A program made the translations under genes and the position numbers. A DNA stretch of 64,000 nt from Cephalotus follicularis (lineage: Eukaryota > Streptophyta > Magnoliopsida > Oxalidales > Cephalotaceae). Shown here one piece after another: positions 11,456-23,592 of the stretch; the stretch's first letter is position 1; the number at the start of each line of letters is the position of its first letter. The notes below the pieces were generated by a model. That model was not told the DNA's origin. It ran no database searches and worked only from the letters and a program-made list of their open reading frames with translations. The DNA is taken from NCBI GenBank assembly GCA_001972305.1, contig BDDD01001809.1, forward strand, positions 318,565 to 382,564, in the 5' to 3' direction.

Positions 11456-12129
11456 GGAAGAAATATCGTTTTGCAAAACAGTTCACAATTCGGTGAAAAC
11501 CATATCTAAAACAGTTCAAAACCCTTTAAGATTCATCCCATAGCCCGTGAATTGAGAGAAGGCAAGAACTCATCTCCTCTTAATTCAAAATCTAAACCTT
11601 ATACCATATGCACATCCATCCGTATATTCGTATGTATATATATACAATCATGTATCCATATAATTACAATTCGTACACATATCAATCCATATAACCATTT
11701 AGAATGCGTGAATGCAATGCAAGTAGTATAACCTACTCTAGTGATCTACCATTCGTATACAACCGTCCCATACCAGCGTATACAAACGGGATCAAGGCAA
11801 CAACCATCTGAGCACCTACCATCGGAGCAATGTATAGCCTACCTGTTACCAATTGAGTTGTGAGTTGGGAGGGCTTGCAGCAGAATCCACGAACTGCTAC
11901 CTCCTCTAAGCTTCACTCGTCGTTATGAGCACAGCTCCATCTTGTGTCAACAGAATCCTCTCTCTTTGTATCACGTGGGTCAGGTCGCGCCGCTCGCTTT
12001 CTCGGTCTGGCGCCTTCACCGTCATCTTCTCTGGCATCTCTCTCCCCTTCTCGTTCTCTCTCTCCCGTGCTCCCTCTCTCGTACTCTCTCCCTCCCTCTG
12101 TTTCTTCTTAGTGCGCCTGGCGCTTCTAT

Positions 12130-12146
12130 AAAGCACCGGGTGCTTT
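12130..12146. other. G2 hairpin AAAGCACC/GGTGCTTT
   Basis: Perfect 8-base arms around one G, next to the TA microsatellite at the LTR start. The matching place in copy B (46942) has AAAGCGTC and GGCGCTTT, including one A-T to G-C change that keeps pairing. Confidence 0.5.
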
Positions 12147-12201
12147 TTTTTTTTCAAATATACAAATATATATATATATATATATATATTGGGGGCTTAC
12201 A

Positions 12202-12638
12202 AATGGAGTTGTATTTGACAGTTAATATTTTTGGTACTGATGCATATTGCCCAATTTTAGACCCTATTTTTTAGATATCATTTTGTCTTTATTTGTGTTA
12301 TGACTAGTTCAGTTTGTCTCTTTATAGGGTTATTGTTGATAGTAACTATGCGACATCGTTGTTTATCGGCTTTGTCGATCGTTATACAACCAGTTTGTCC
12401 GATTTTCAGTTTAATGATATTATTTTTTTATTAACAAGTATGTGTAGTTCCATATTAAAGGAATATAACTGAAAATTATATTATAATCCAAACATAAAAT
12501 CAAAGTATGATATGACATTGTCTATTAATCATACCATGCATATGAGAGCCGTAAGTCATTTTAAGAACCAACGTTATGCCTTTCAATTATTTAGTAAAAA
12601 ACAAAAATCATCATGTGTTTTTGAATCTCTTTGGCTTT
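12202..12638. other. AT-rich interval, nothing recognised
   Basis: 437 bases between the G2 solo LTR and the Athila-like element. Apart from target-site copies at both ends (AATGG, GCTTT) I see no gene, repeat or LTR signature. It is probably the older DNA into which both inserted. Confidence 0.5.
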
Positions 12639-13391
12639 TGATAAGCATAAAAATGTGTGATTTTAATGATTTATTTATTACATTGTTATGCTTGGAATAG
12701 ACTACTGTGGTGGTGTTTATTTGATTTTCAGGTATTATTTGATTATTGTGGAATAAAGAAAATGAAACTAAAACGTTACTTTTCAAGTTAAAGTGGTTTG
12801 AAATCAAGATCGGTTAAAGAGTGCACCCACTTAAGCAAGAGAAGTCAAAATTTAAAGCTCAGAAGATATTGAATATTGGACTTATTTTGTTCATAAAATT
12901 ATTTGGAGCACTTTTAGTTCTTGGGCCGATTTATTCTGAAGATCCGATAAAAAGATATCACAAGAAAATCAACGTTGAACCATTTGAATCATTGCCACGT
13001 GTCTCCATCTGCTTTGCCCAAGCTTCCACGCGTTGTTATCTGCAGAATCAGCCCATGCGTAAAGGAGGGCCATGCAATTGCAACCAGCCGCATTCAACGT
13101 CATGCATAAGTCTTCCACCAATCAGCCCAGCATCTCATGCAATACACACCATCCGCATGCATGCAATCCCAAAAGCCCAGTCCATGCAACGCATCTACAT
13201 GTGCATCAAGCCGCAATTCGCCATCAGCCCAGCATCTCATGCGCCAGACAACCTGCAATAAAAAAAAAAGCTAGCATCATGTACACACATCCAACCCATG
13301 GTATACATAAGTCCATGCATGCAATCAGTAATATGAGAAGCCCATGCAACCAGCGTCCACGCGTGTTTAATTTATGTTTAGGTTATAAGTC
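12639..13391 (+). mobile_element. AT (Athila-like) 5' LTR, truncated
   Basis: Starts TGATAAGCATAAAAATG and matches 13744-14496 almost base for base, then stops abruptly at GGTTATAAGTC. The last 0.8 kb of the LTR is missing. Left target copy GCTTT at 12634-12638. Confidence 0.85.
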
Positions 13392-13743
13392 GCCTTAATT
13401 GAGATGTGTTTTGATTCTAGAACTTGGAACGAGATAATAAAATTCAAGTATGGGGGTGTTCTATGAATTTTTGAGTAGAGATACATTTAACCTATTGTCA
13501 AATTTTTGATGAACTGAATTTTGTGTGTTTATTCACTTGGAAAAACACTCACGAGACAAAACTCGTCCACTAGGGACACCTATGGGTTTAAAGGCTTGTT
13601 GCATATGCTAAATGCAATTGTGATTCCTACGAAAGTGAGTTAGATTTTTCTGTTTGCTGTTTTAGTTTTAGTTATTATATTCTTGTTTTGAGCTTTCCAT
13701 TTTGTTTGTTTGAGGACAAGCAAAGTGCAAGTATGGGGGTATT
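13392..13743 (+). mobile_element. AT internal remnant with polypurine tract
   Basis: Only the 3' end of the internal region is left. It has no intact frame and ends in GCAAGTATGGGGGTATT before the 3' LTR, the polypurine arrangement known from Athila-type elements. A second CAAGTATGGGGGT lies at 13445-13457. Gag, pol and the primer site are gone, deleted together with the end of the 5' LTR. Confidence 0.75.
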
Positions 13744-15305
13744 TGATAAGCATAAAAATGTGTGATTTTAATGATTTATTTATTACATTTTTATGCTTGG
13801 AATAAACTACTGTGGTGGTGTTTATTTGATTTTCAGGTATTATTTTATTATTGTGGAATAAAGAAAATGAAACTAAAACGTTACTTTTCAAGTTAAAGTG
13901 GTTTGAAGTCAAGATCGGTTAAAGAGTGCACTCACTTAAGCAAGAGAAGTCAAAATTTAAAGCTCGAAAGATATTGAATATTGGACTTATTTTGTTCATA
14001 AAATTATTTGGAGCACTTTTAGTTCTTGGGCCGATTTATTCTGAAGATCCGATAAAAAGATATCACAAGAAAATCAACGTTGAACCATTTGAATCATTGC
14101 CACGTGTCTCCATCTGCTTTGCCCAAGCTTCCACGCGTTGTCATCTGCAGAATCAGCCCATGCGTAAAGGAGGGTCATGCAATTGCAACCAGCCGCATTC
14201 AACGTCATGCATAAGTCTTCCACCAATAAGCCCAGCATCTCATGCAATACACACCATCCGCATGCATGCAATCCCAAAAGCCCAGTCCATGCAACGCATC
14301 TACATGTGCATCAAGCCTCAATTCGCCATCAGCCCAGCATCTCATGCGCCAGACAACCTGCAATAAAAAAAAACGCTAGCATCATGTGCACACATCCAGC
14401 CCATGGTATACATAAGTCCATGCATGCAATCAGTAATATGAGAAGCCCATGCAACCAGCGTCCACGCGTGTTTAATTTATGTTTAGGTTATAAGTCAGCT
14501 GATGGTATATATATAAGTAGACAATTTAGAGGCAGACAATTAGAGCTGCAACGCAAGACAAAGGAGGTAGGCGAGTAGCGAGCACGACAATGGAGAAGAC
14601 GGTGAATTTATTGAAGATTATTGTTGTCTCCATCGTCATGTCCGGCTAAGTATTTTAATTCCTAGATGTAGATGAACCCATGTTATATATATATATTTCA
14701 GTTTTGGTTTCAAGTTTAATTGCATGTTTATGAGACACTTTTTCTTGTTAATGTAGTAACAACATTAATGAGAAGAATTTTTAATATATAAAATCTGTGT
14801 TAATGACATGTAATATTTTTTTGTGTGATTGAACCAATGACAGCCTTTAACCAATCAACATTTTGAGAGTATCAAGGTGTGACAGGATAGGTTGTAGGTT
14901 GTACCTAGGTTAATTTGGTAAATTTCTGCGCTAAACTGAAACTTGTGCCATGAATTTAAATATATATATACATGCGGGGATTCTCACATCTACGGGATTG
15001 CTGTTTCATATTAATTTTATTTTTCTTATTTATTTATTTTGTTAGTTTACGTTAGATATTTAATTTGAATTGTTTAGTTTTTTTTATTAAATTAGTTTAA
15101 TCCAAATCAATTCTCTCTTTTCAATTTATTTATTTGCATTGCTAGCTTAGATTAAATTAATTTAGTATTTGTTATTTCTGTTTAGTGGCATCCTAGGTTT
15201 ATTTTTATAGCATCTCCTTTCAGCTCTTCGTGGGAACGATCCCTACTTCCACTTGCTAAATTGTTAGATTAGGGTAATTTTGATTCGGCCTAACGACACC
15301 CATCA
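13744..15305 (+). mobile_element. AT (Athila-like) 3' LTR (1,562 bp)
   Basis: TGATAAGCAT to ACACCCATCA, followed by GCTTT (15306-15310), which matches the left target copy. It contains GTGGGAACGATCCC near its end. The 146-residue open frames in both LTRs (12821-13261 and 13926-14366) are the same LTR sequence and are not likely genes. Confidence 0.88.
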
Positions 15306-15626
15306 GCTTTAATTTGTTGATCATGATCCTTTTTCGATTCTCCAACATTGTTTGTGAGGGGGCTCGATTTTCTATCATTGCATCCCTTGTTTTTTGTGAT
15401 TAACTATGTGTCATATTCAAACTTAGGTTAAATACATCAAGCTTTGTTAATGGGATATACTCCCTTATTGATCCATATTTTACTTTCTATATATAATTCT
15501 TTGGATGTTAAAACTTGAATGACTTTTTAGTATGTACATTTAATGTTTTGCTGTTTATTTAAAGAAAATAACATTGGTCCATTGAATTTTTTAGCATTGA
15601 TATGTGAAAATCTATCATTAAAATAC
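15306..15626. other. Interval between AT element and TT LTR
   Basis: AT-rich, no gene or repeat seen. The true left end of the TT LTR may lie inside it, since that LTR's start could not be fixed. Confidence 0.4.
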
Positions 15627-16098
15627 TGCCACGTGTCCTCAGAAGAACATACCAAGTGTCCTCCAGGGCTACAGACACGTGGTCGGGCGTTGTGCAAAAT
15701 CTGGGAAGATAACGCATAATAACGCCCTCGCGCCAAATCCGGTGGAGAATCAGGGAAATGTCGAGATACTCTGCATATCCCTAGGGGAACGCAAATCACC
15801 TCCGCAAGTCATGCATGACAGTTACAATCCATCTTCTATAAATACAAGAATCAAAGACATAACATAGGTCCGTCATTGTTATACACTAAAGCACCCTGTG
15901 ATTGTTTTCTCTGTCTTTCACTGACTTAAGCGTCGGAGTGTCCCAGGGAGAAAACCCTCATGGACCTTCTACTTGTGTGTTCTATCTGTGCAGGGAAAAC
16001 CATCAACACCATTCTCTCGAAGCATTCACAGTGTTTCTCCTAACAAATCAAACCCTTCAACGTAAGGGACTGTTGAGAAGAAGATTTTTGCATCAACA
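15627..16098 (+). mobile_element. TT (Tat/Retand-like) 5' LTR
   Basis: The right end is firm: CATCAACA, then a TGGCGCCGTC primer site. The left end is tentative (TGCCACGTGTCC at 15627), because the far end of the element is not in view and no target copy can be checked. The sequence from 15787 on matches 5903-6212. Confidence 0.6.
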
Positions 16099-16100
16099 GT

Positions 16101-16118
16101 TGGCGCCGTCTATGGGAA
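16101..16118 (+). other. Primer-binding site of TT element
   Basis: TGGCGCCGTCTATGGGAA two bases after the LTR end. TGGCGCCGT-type primer sites are characteristic of plant Tat/Athila-lineage Ty3 elements. I do not assign the tRNA. Confidence 0.75.
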
Positions 16119-16152
16119 ACGCTTCGAAAGGCCTTCAGATGATCTTTCAATT

Positions 16153-17893
16153 ATGACTCCAAGAAGAAACAACAACAACTCTGTAGCTAATGGCAGCCAG
16201 GCTACTTCTAGGAATCAACCACCTGTCACTGGCCAGGTAATCGCCGTTGCCGAGCAAGCTCCCATATAGGGGTACAATTCAATCAGCTGCTCCAGGAAGT
16301 GGGGCGTCTAACTACCCTGTTGGCAACCAACCTGGCCAACCAGAATTAGGTTGGACCTACCCGACCAATCATCCGAGAGAAATCTGGTGCAAGTAGGCCA
16401 ACAGTGGAGGTACAACGCTCCCGAGGGCCAAGACGAAACCCGCCGAGGAGGGGCATGCCCCCCTAAGGCGGTCGGGGGTTGATACACCCATGAGGAGGAG
16501 ACCAGAGATTAATACCCCTCCGAGGGCAGAGTCCTTGACTTCCAGGGATCATAGCAACAATCCTCGGTCTGAGCATCCCGAGCATTAACCAATGGATGTG
16601 GATTGCCTGATAGATGCCGAGGAGACCCGACACACTCCCGAGCATCGCGCAGGACTGAAATAGTGTGTGGGAGTAGGTCGGCACATTCAGCCACTTTGGC
16701 TGGGCAGTCTCAAGTTTCTAGAAAGACTAGGAACATTGAGGATATGGAGCAAGCCATAAACAGGAGGCTTACAGAGATGGAGAGAAGGCTCCGAGGTACC
16801 GAGCAGTCAAAGTTGTATCTGTCCGAGGTACGTAATATTAGTGCCACTCCTTTCACATCCGAGATCATGAAGGAGCGTATCCCTAGGGGGTCTAGTTCCC
16901 GAGTCTCAAGGAGTGCGATGGGTCCATGGATCCAATCCAACAAGTGCGCTACTACACCCAGGTCATGTTAGTGCACCAGGCCTCGGACCCGATCTTTTGT
17001 CGAGGATTCCTGGAAACACTGACTGGAGCTGCCCAGTTGTGGTATTCCACCCTACCAGAGGGCTCGGTGGCGAATTTTGAGCAATTTACAGAACTGGTCG
17101 TGATTAAGTCCCTCAGCAGCACCATGCAGAGGAGAAATTCGACTCATTTGATCGACGTGATGCAAGGGAAAGATGAGACACTATGAGACTACCTTACTAG
17201 GTTCAACAAGGAGTCTCTGACAGTGAAAGACCTGGAGCTGTCTTTGACTCTAGTAGCTATGAACAGTGGGCTGAAGGACAATTCTCCCTTCACCTTCTCA
17301 CTCATGAAGAAGCCCGCGGTGGATATGGCAGACCTACTGAGGAGAGCAGAGAAATATATCAATGCTGAGGAGGCGATGGCCGCCAGAAAACAAAAAACTT
17401 CCTGGTCGGGTCAACAGGTGGAGAAAGGCGATTACTCACAAAGTGCTCCCAAGAAGAAAGAGAAGAGGAATGAGAGGTCAGAGTTGCCCAAGGACGACCT
17501 AAGGCACAAGCTTTCCAAAAGGGAGGAATCCCCAAAAAGAGGAACACCAATTATGAGCTACAACAACTTTGCTCCCCTTTTGGAAACTCGCACCAGAAAC
17601 TTGCAGTAGACAAGGACAAAGTCTCGATCCAATGGCCAGCACCATTGAGATCCGCGCTGGAGAATAGGGACTCGGATAAATATTGCCGGTACCATTGTGA
17701 CCATGTGCACAATACAAAGGAGTGTTGGCATTTGAAGAATCAGATTGAGGACCTGATTCGTAAAGGTCATCTATGCAAGTATGTTGAAAGGAATGCTCCT
17801 TAGGAAAGGAGGGATCTCAGAGAGGAAGCTCCACAAAAACCCAAGGAGCAGCAGCCCAGAGGTGTTATCCACACTATATCTGGAAGGGCCTTG
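16153..17893 (+). pseudogene. TT gag, frameshifted and interrupted
   Basis: Starts ATG at 16153 (MTPRRNNNN). The N-terminal 450 bases carry several stops. A capsid-like region follows (16740-17370: FCRGFLETLTGAAQLWYSTL, then YLTRFNKESL after a TGA near 17185), then a basic stretch. In another frame comes the knuckle typical of Tat/Retand gag (about 17680-17790: YCRYH, H, C, then LKNQIEDLIRKG). Reading stops at 17893, where the minus-strand G3 element inserted. The continuation would lie beyond that element's right end but is not present there. Confidence 0.8.
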
Positions 17894-19246
17894 TGTAACA
17901 CCCCCGGACAGCGGGAGTCGTCACAGGGTCATATCATAACATAACTCAACTTAACAAATCATAAGTTTGCTTTATTAGCCAAAACAGCCGAAAACGTGAC
18001 AGTCTTATCAAAACATTAAAACTTAACATTTAACATATTAAGTAGTTACGGAAAATTTCAAAACATAATTTAGTTCAAATTTAAAACATAAAACATAATA
18101 ATCCATAGTTTGACCACTAAACATAACATACGGATCACTCTCCTAAGGATCCAACACATATGGTGGTCATCACTTAATCACACTTTCCCCCGCTGCTCAT
18201 GAAAACCTGCCGCATGCCTCAGTACGGATAAGGGAAATAAAACAGTAAACGGTAATTTAAAAACATTTATATTCCAATAATAATGTAACAGAAATCTTAA
18301 ACAGTTAAGACAGTTTAATCATATTCAAATGACAATTGCATATTTTTCGAAACAATTTCGAAACATCGAAATCATAATTGTTTAAAACATACAGAGCCAT
18401 ATACATATCACATATCATAAATTTTGGCAAGGGAGGCGCTAATTCCAAATGCCCACTAGAATTGAAGTGTACGGCACTATACAAGTCAATTCTCACATAC
18501 ATATATCCGATCACATCTCGGACCATATATCTGAATTCACCTCAGATCACATAAACTAGAATCGATTCATACGCCTCTATCACATAGCGGATCCACAAAT
18601 CCACCTCATGGGATTCGTTCATACACTCAGAGACGCCGTCGTCTAATCACACCGCTACGGAAGTGTCACGTCCCCGTGCCAGGCCCACGACATGCCTATG
18701 GATACGCCCCATAGGTGGGTACAATACTCAGTATTTAATTTAAAATAATTGATTTATCAAAATCAAATTAAATCACATAAATATGTTTTCACACACATAT
18801 TCAAAAACTGCTCACAACAGTATTATAACATATCATATCATAACATATCATATCCTAACATATCGTACCATAACATATCGTATAGATAAAGTCGGAATCA
18901 ATTAAAATGTCAAACCAACTTAAATTCGAAATGTATCAAAATCATGAAACATCGTTGATTTCATAAACGAAGATGTTTATCAAAATAGTTTCAGTTTGAA
19001 TGTCAGATAGCCAAGAAACAGAAAATCCGTACCTTAAACGCTTGCAAAGTACTTACGAATAGACAATTTTAAACGGAATCCACTTGAAACTCAACAATCT
19101 ATAAAGACATTCAAAATCATACTTGTAAGAGTTTAAAACACATTAGAAGCATTAAACAGACTCATAACAGTGTTTGGAAAAGATTCGGATCGATTCGGGG
19201 ATCAAACGAATCAAAACAGTTGAAAACAGCACATTCCAGGGCATAA

Positions 19247-19390
19247 CAGTCGACTGAAACAGGGGTCCAGTCGACTGGATCATATGAACAGTCGATTACT
19301 CAACCAAAAATGCAGGTAGTCGACTGTGTTCTTCCCTCCAGTCGACTACACAACCATTCCAGTCGACTGTCCACACAGACAGTCGACTGT
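19247..19390. repeat. Word-A array in G3 LTR
   Basis: Seven or so copies of CAGTCGACTG and GTCGACTA. The same word occurs in the otherwise unrelated G1 LTR at 3215, and the collinear array in the sister G3 LTR is at 36569. Confidence 0.85.
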
Positions 19391-19511
19391 TCTGGGCGAC
19401 AGAACAGTTGGAAATCCGACGATTTGCTACTGAAAATGGTTCAAATGATTTCTACAATAAACTAGAGACATCTGAACATGAACATATGATTATATATGAC
19501 TTGTAGGTGAT

Positions 19512-20763
19512 TGATAAGCATAAAAATGTGCGATTTTAATGATTTATTTATTATATTTTTATGCTTGGAATAGACTACTGTGGTGGTGTTTATTTGATTT
19601 TCAGGTATTATTTAATTATTGCGGGATAAGAGAAAATAAAGCTAAAACTCTACTTTTCGAGTTAAAGTGGTTTGAAGTCAAAAATCGATTAAAGAGTGCA
19701 CCCACTTAAACGAGAGAAGTCAAAATTAAAGCTCGGAAGATATTGAATATTGGGCTCATTTTATTCATAAAATTATTTGGAGCACTTTTAGTTTTTGGAC
19801 CGATTTATTCTGAAGCTCCGATGAAAAGATATCACAAGAAAAACAAATGTTGAATCATTTGAACACCAGAGCGCCACGTGTCACCATACCATTCGCCAGC
19901 AACCATCAAGCTTCATTGCAATTCCAATTCTGTCGAGCTTCATTCACTGCAGCGTCCATGTAGCCCAACACGCCATAGCCCATTCCATGCATGAAGCCAT
20001 CCATTGCGCGTATCAAGCCTTCATCCATGCGCCAAAAGCAAAACGCCACGAAGCCCTACATGCAATGCATTAGCCGGCCATGCAAAATACACATCAATGC
20101 AAAAGACTTCAGCCCATGTGCCAACGCCAAATATCTCCAGCACGCAACATGCCTCACGCCAAAGCCCATGCAACACGATGCCCATGCATGCATACAAGTC
20201 CAATCAGCCGACATAGTTTCAATGCAATTTCTTTGATTGTGTCAAATGTGGAAATAAAATTAAAAGAGGAACACTTTGCTTTAGGTTATGCATTGCATAG
20301 AGCAGAAAATAGAAAGGAGGCAGAAGGTAGAACACACAGTAGCAGCCGATTTCTTTTTCTTTCAATTTTTTCTTTAGTTTTTTTAATGTTTTGTAGCTAG
20401 TTTCTTAAGGTTTTTGGGTTAGAACAAAGCCTAGATTGTTATTGTTTCAATTCCATCAATAAAAATCCTTGAATATTTTATTTACTCTTCAATTTTTCTG
20501 CCTTCGCATACACTTTGTCTGTCTGATTAAAATCCACAAACATCTTATCGGTGAAGCTGAAAGTTGGTGAATAAATGGTGCTTCAATCAATGGAGTCTAC
20601 TCATACGATTTGTCGCAACGAACACACTTCGTATAGACCTAGCATGACTACTCATACGTATTGTCTGATTAAAATCCACACTTCGTATAGACCTAGCATG
20701 TCTAATCATACGTCTTGTCATCACCGCCGCACTCCGTATCGACCTAGCTGCCGTTGGTTATCA
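19512..20763 (+). mobile_element. AT-related solo LTR (about 1.25 kb)
   Basis: Starts TGATAAGCATAAAAATG like the LTRs at 12639 and 13744 and matches them for about 350 bases before diverging. The end is put at GGTTATCA because the G3 LTR resumes there. Flanks (GTGAT and AGGTA) do not form a clean target duplication, so the right edge may be off by some bases. Confidence 0.7.
20598..20752. repeat. Three 51-54 bp tandem units
   Basis: Units start at 20598, 20649 and 20703. Each holds ACTCATACG or AATCATACG, TTGTC and a CTTCGTATAGACCTAGC-like tail. Confidence 0.75.
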
Positions 20764-21798
20764 AGGTATGATTGTTCAATTAAATGGAATTGTTCAATAC
20801 AATCTATGGTGAGTTTCTATACCCTAAAACCGATTTTTCATTATATATTTGGAAACGACCTTTCAATGATTTAACTTGCAAAAAGGAAGCAAGAAGACAT
20901 TGCATGAACATGTCCAGATTTTGTTTCTAATTGATTGCAAATGTTATAAACTCAGTTTGTGACATATATAGGTGCATAAAACGTGCAGATATCATCACTA
21001 ACACAATTGCAACATGTTTAGACAAGAATCAAAGACCTCAAGATACCAAGAGCACAAAACTCAAAGTAAGCCATTGAAACAAAAACATAATTAAAGGGGA
21101 CGAATTCACTGACCTTTAATGATGTTAAGGAACCCAGAAAATAGTAGGAATAACATAAACACCAACACACAATCTGCTGTGACAAAAACAGAAGAATACA
21201 AAACCATGACATATTTGGACATACATAGCAAATTAAGAGAATTTAACCCAAAAGAATCAATTAAGGGTTGAGATTACCTCTTGAACTTTGAAGAATGATT
21301 TACACAGTAGATTATTTCACACAAACAAGGCAGATTCGGATTGGTTTGCAATAAGGATGGTGGCATCATATAAAAATGGCAATGGCACTCAATAATGAAG
21401 AAAGGAGGAGACAAGATTTGACAAAAGGGAGAATAAGGGGGAACTTTTCTGGATTTTCAAATGGAAAAGGAAGCTTTAACATGTGAATTGATAGTGGGAT
21501 AAAATAAAAGAAAAGAATTTATAAGAAAAAGGAATTTAGGAATATTAAAATAAAAGAATAATAAATTGTTTTTAATAAAATAAGTTTTGGATTAAAATAA
21601 GAATTTATAAAACCCAACATAGCATAATATACCCAAATTTCGGACCGGTAATAGTCCGCACAATTCACATAAACCCGATCATAGGGCAACCGGACTTTTA
21701 AAATTAAACGAAATTAAAAGTCCGAAAACACATACAAAATCCGTAAAATATATTTACTGACCTGTAAAAATACATTTACGAACGAACAGGGTATTACA

Positions 21799-21815
21799 TC
21801 CACCCCCCCTAAAAA
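21799..21815 (-). other. Polypurine tract of G3 element
   Basis: The minus strand reads TTTTTAGGGGGGGTGGA directly before the LTR start TGTAATACCC. Confidence 0.75.
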
Positions 21816-21858
21816 GAAGATTTCGCCCCGAAATCATAAACACAAACATAAACATACA

Positions 21859-22906
21859 TCAAACAAACAAGTGCGGATATCGCTCCCCAATATGCTCCTC
21901 AAGCTCCCAAGTAGCTTCACGTTCGGGATGATTCCTCCACAGCACTTTCACAAAAGAAACGGTCTTGCTACGTGTCACCCGTTCCTGTCAATCCAGAATA
22001 GCCTCGGCCTCCTCGTCACAAGATAAATCCTCACGAATGCTGTCCAACGGATAGTGAACCACATGTAGGGGATGATACTGATAACCCCTCAGCAAAGACA
22101 CGTGGAACACATTATGGACATGTGCTAACTGCGGAGGCAAAGCTAACGGATAAGCGACCGCGCCGATCTTCTCCAGAACTTCAAAAGGTCCGATAAACCG
22201 CGGACTCAACTTTCCTTTCAGCCCAAAACGTCGGATTCCTTTCCAAGGTGAAACCTTCAAGAACACATGTTCACCCACCTTGAACTCCAAGTCCCTCCGA
22301 TGTCTGTCCGCATAACTCTTCTGTCGAGATTGAGCTGCTTTCAATCTCTCCCTTGCAATTTCCACTTTCTCCGTAGTGATCTGCACTAGCTCGGGTCCTT
22401 CGATAACTCGCTCTCCAACTTCATCCCAACATGTCGGAGCACGACACTTCCTCCCATACAGAGCTTCAAACGGAGCCATACCGATACTAGCATGCCAACT
22501 GTTATTGTAGGCAAACTCCACCAAGCTCAAATACTCATCCCAGCTCCTAGTCCATTCAAAGCACAAGACCTCAACATATCCTCTAAGGTCTGGATGGTTC
22601 TCTCAGTCGTCCCATCTGTTTGTGGATGAAAAGCTGTACTGTAACTGAGCCTAGTACCCCAAGCTTTCTGAAACCGTTTCCAAAATCGTGATGTGAAACG
22701 AGGACCCCTATCCGAAACAATGGATATCGGAGTCCCATGCAGTCTCACAATCTCCTGCTGAAACACCTCAGCCAAACGGTCAACCGAAAAGTCTTCTCGG
22801 ATAGCCAAGAAGTGAGCCGATTTCATCAATCGATCCACTACTACCCAGATAGCATCATGCCCTCTGAAAGTTCTCGGTAAACCCGTAACAAAGTCCATCG
22901 ATATAC
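21859..22906 (-). pseudogene. G3 integrase core and chromodomain
   Basis: Minus-strand continuation of the integrase: catalytic region with MDFVTG, SDRGPRF and TTERTIQTLED (acidic triad kept), a frameshift near 22560, then EFAYNNSWHASIGMAPFEAL, the GPF segment and a C-terminal chromodomain (EREATWELEE, RYPHLF; stop near 21859). A TGA around 21988 separates the core from the chromodomain. Same domain order as the G1 pol, consistent with a Tekay-like chromovirus. Confidence 0.9.
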
Positions 22907-23592
22907 TCTCCCATTTCCAAACCGGAACCTCCAAAGGTTGTAACAAACCACTAGCATGCTGGTGTTCAATCTTTACCTGCTGACAGATCAAACACTTCCC
23001 AACGTACTCCGCAACATCCTTTTTCATTCCATTCCACCAGAAATTCTTCTTCAAGTCCCTATACATTTTCGTAGAACCTGGATGTATAGAAAATGGAGAA
23101 CTGTGTGCCTCCGACAAAACAGCATCTCTGATAGAAGAATCTGACGGAACACACAACCGATTACCCAGCCATATCACACCATGCTCATCCATACGGAACT
23201 CTGATTGCTTACCCTTTTCAACATCCTGGACTAAGGCCGAAAGCTCACCATCGTCACTCTAAGCTGTCTTAATCCGAGATATAAGAGTAGGCTCAACATT
23301 CATCACATCAATACTACCTTCAGAACCCCGAACATACAGATGCAATTCCATCCGCTCCATATCAGCTATCAACTGCGGCTGAGTAAGCAAAGCCGCTACA
23401 CTGCCAGAACTCTTCCGACTAAGAGCATCAGCTACCACATTTGCTTTACCAGGATGGTACTGAATGTTCAGGTCATAGTCTTTCAGAAGTTCTAGCCATC
23501 TTCTCTGACGCATATTCAACTCTTTCTGTGTAAAGATGTACTTGAGACTCTTATGATCGGTAAAGACGTCCCAAGTTTCTCCGTACAAGTAG
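22907..23592 (-). pseudogene. G3 RNase H end and integrase zinc domain, copy 1
   Basis: Reads [20 protein letters not shown] (RNase H), [15 protein letters not shown], a stop near 23259, then the integrase zinc domain (EAHSSPFSIHPGSTKMY to CLICQQVKIEH) and the start of the core. Its upstream edge is the G4 LTR insertion point. Confidence 0.88.

Larger units (their letters stand above)
6333..12201 (-). mobile_element. G2 solo LTR, copy A (interrupted)
   Basis: Starts TGTCACGCCCCG and ends CTTACA on the plus strand, so it reads TGTAAGCCCC to GGGGCGTGACA on the minus strand. A perfect target duplication AATGG lies at 6328-6332 and 12202-12206, and no internal region is present: a solo LTR left by LTR-LTR recombination. 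The G1 LTR at 6766-9424 is nested in it; net length is about 3.2 kb. It holds a 37-bp minisatellite (10486-10646), a word array (11311-11455), ATGG/CCAT-rich filler near 10000, a TCACCCATT hairpin and a TA microsatellite at its 5' end (about 12168-12190). Confidence 0.9.
17894..21798 (-). mobile_element. G3 3' LTR of minus-strand element
   Basis: On the plus strand it runs TGTAACACCCCC to GTATTACA; on the minus strand TGTAATACCC to GGGGGTGTTACA. The minus-strand polypurine tract is at 21799-21815. Left flank CCTTG (17889-17893) should be a target copy; its partner is lost with the 5' LTR. It carries a word-A array (19247-19390) and a nested Athila-like solo LTR (19512-20763). The sister LTR at 35402 is in plus orientation. 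Confidence 0.88.

Noticed and set aside
12821..14366. Two near-identical 146-codon open frames (12821-13261 and 13926-14366)
   Set aside because: They are the same stretch of the two Athila-like LTR copies, so the match reflects LTR identity and not a protein family.
6017..16156. Matching open frames at 6017-6223 and 15902-16156 beginning MFSLSFTDLS
   Set aside because: Both lie in Tat-like LTR sequence before the primer site; shared because the LTRs are related.
16463..16943. Minus-strand open frames over the Tat-like gag
   Set aside because: They overlap the plus-strand gag whose motifs are recognisable; antisense shadows.
19505..20770. A clean target duplication for the AT-related solo LTR
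   Set aside because: GTGAT on the left and AGGTA on the right do not match; the right boundary was placed from where the G3 LTR resumes.
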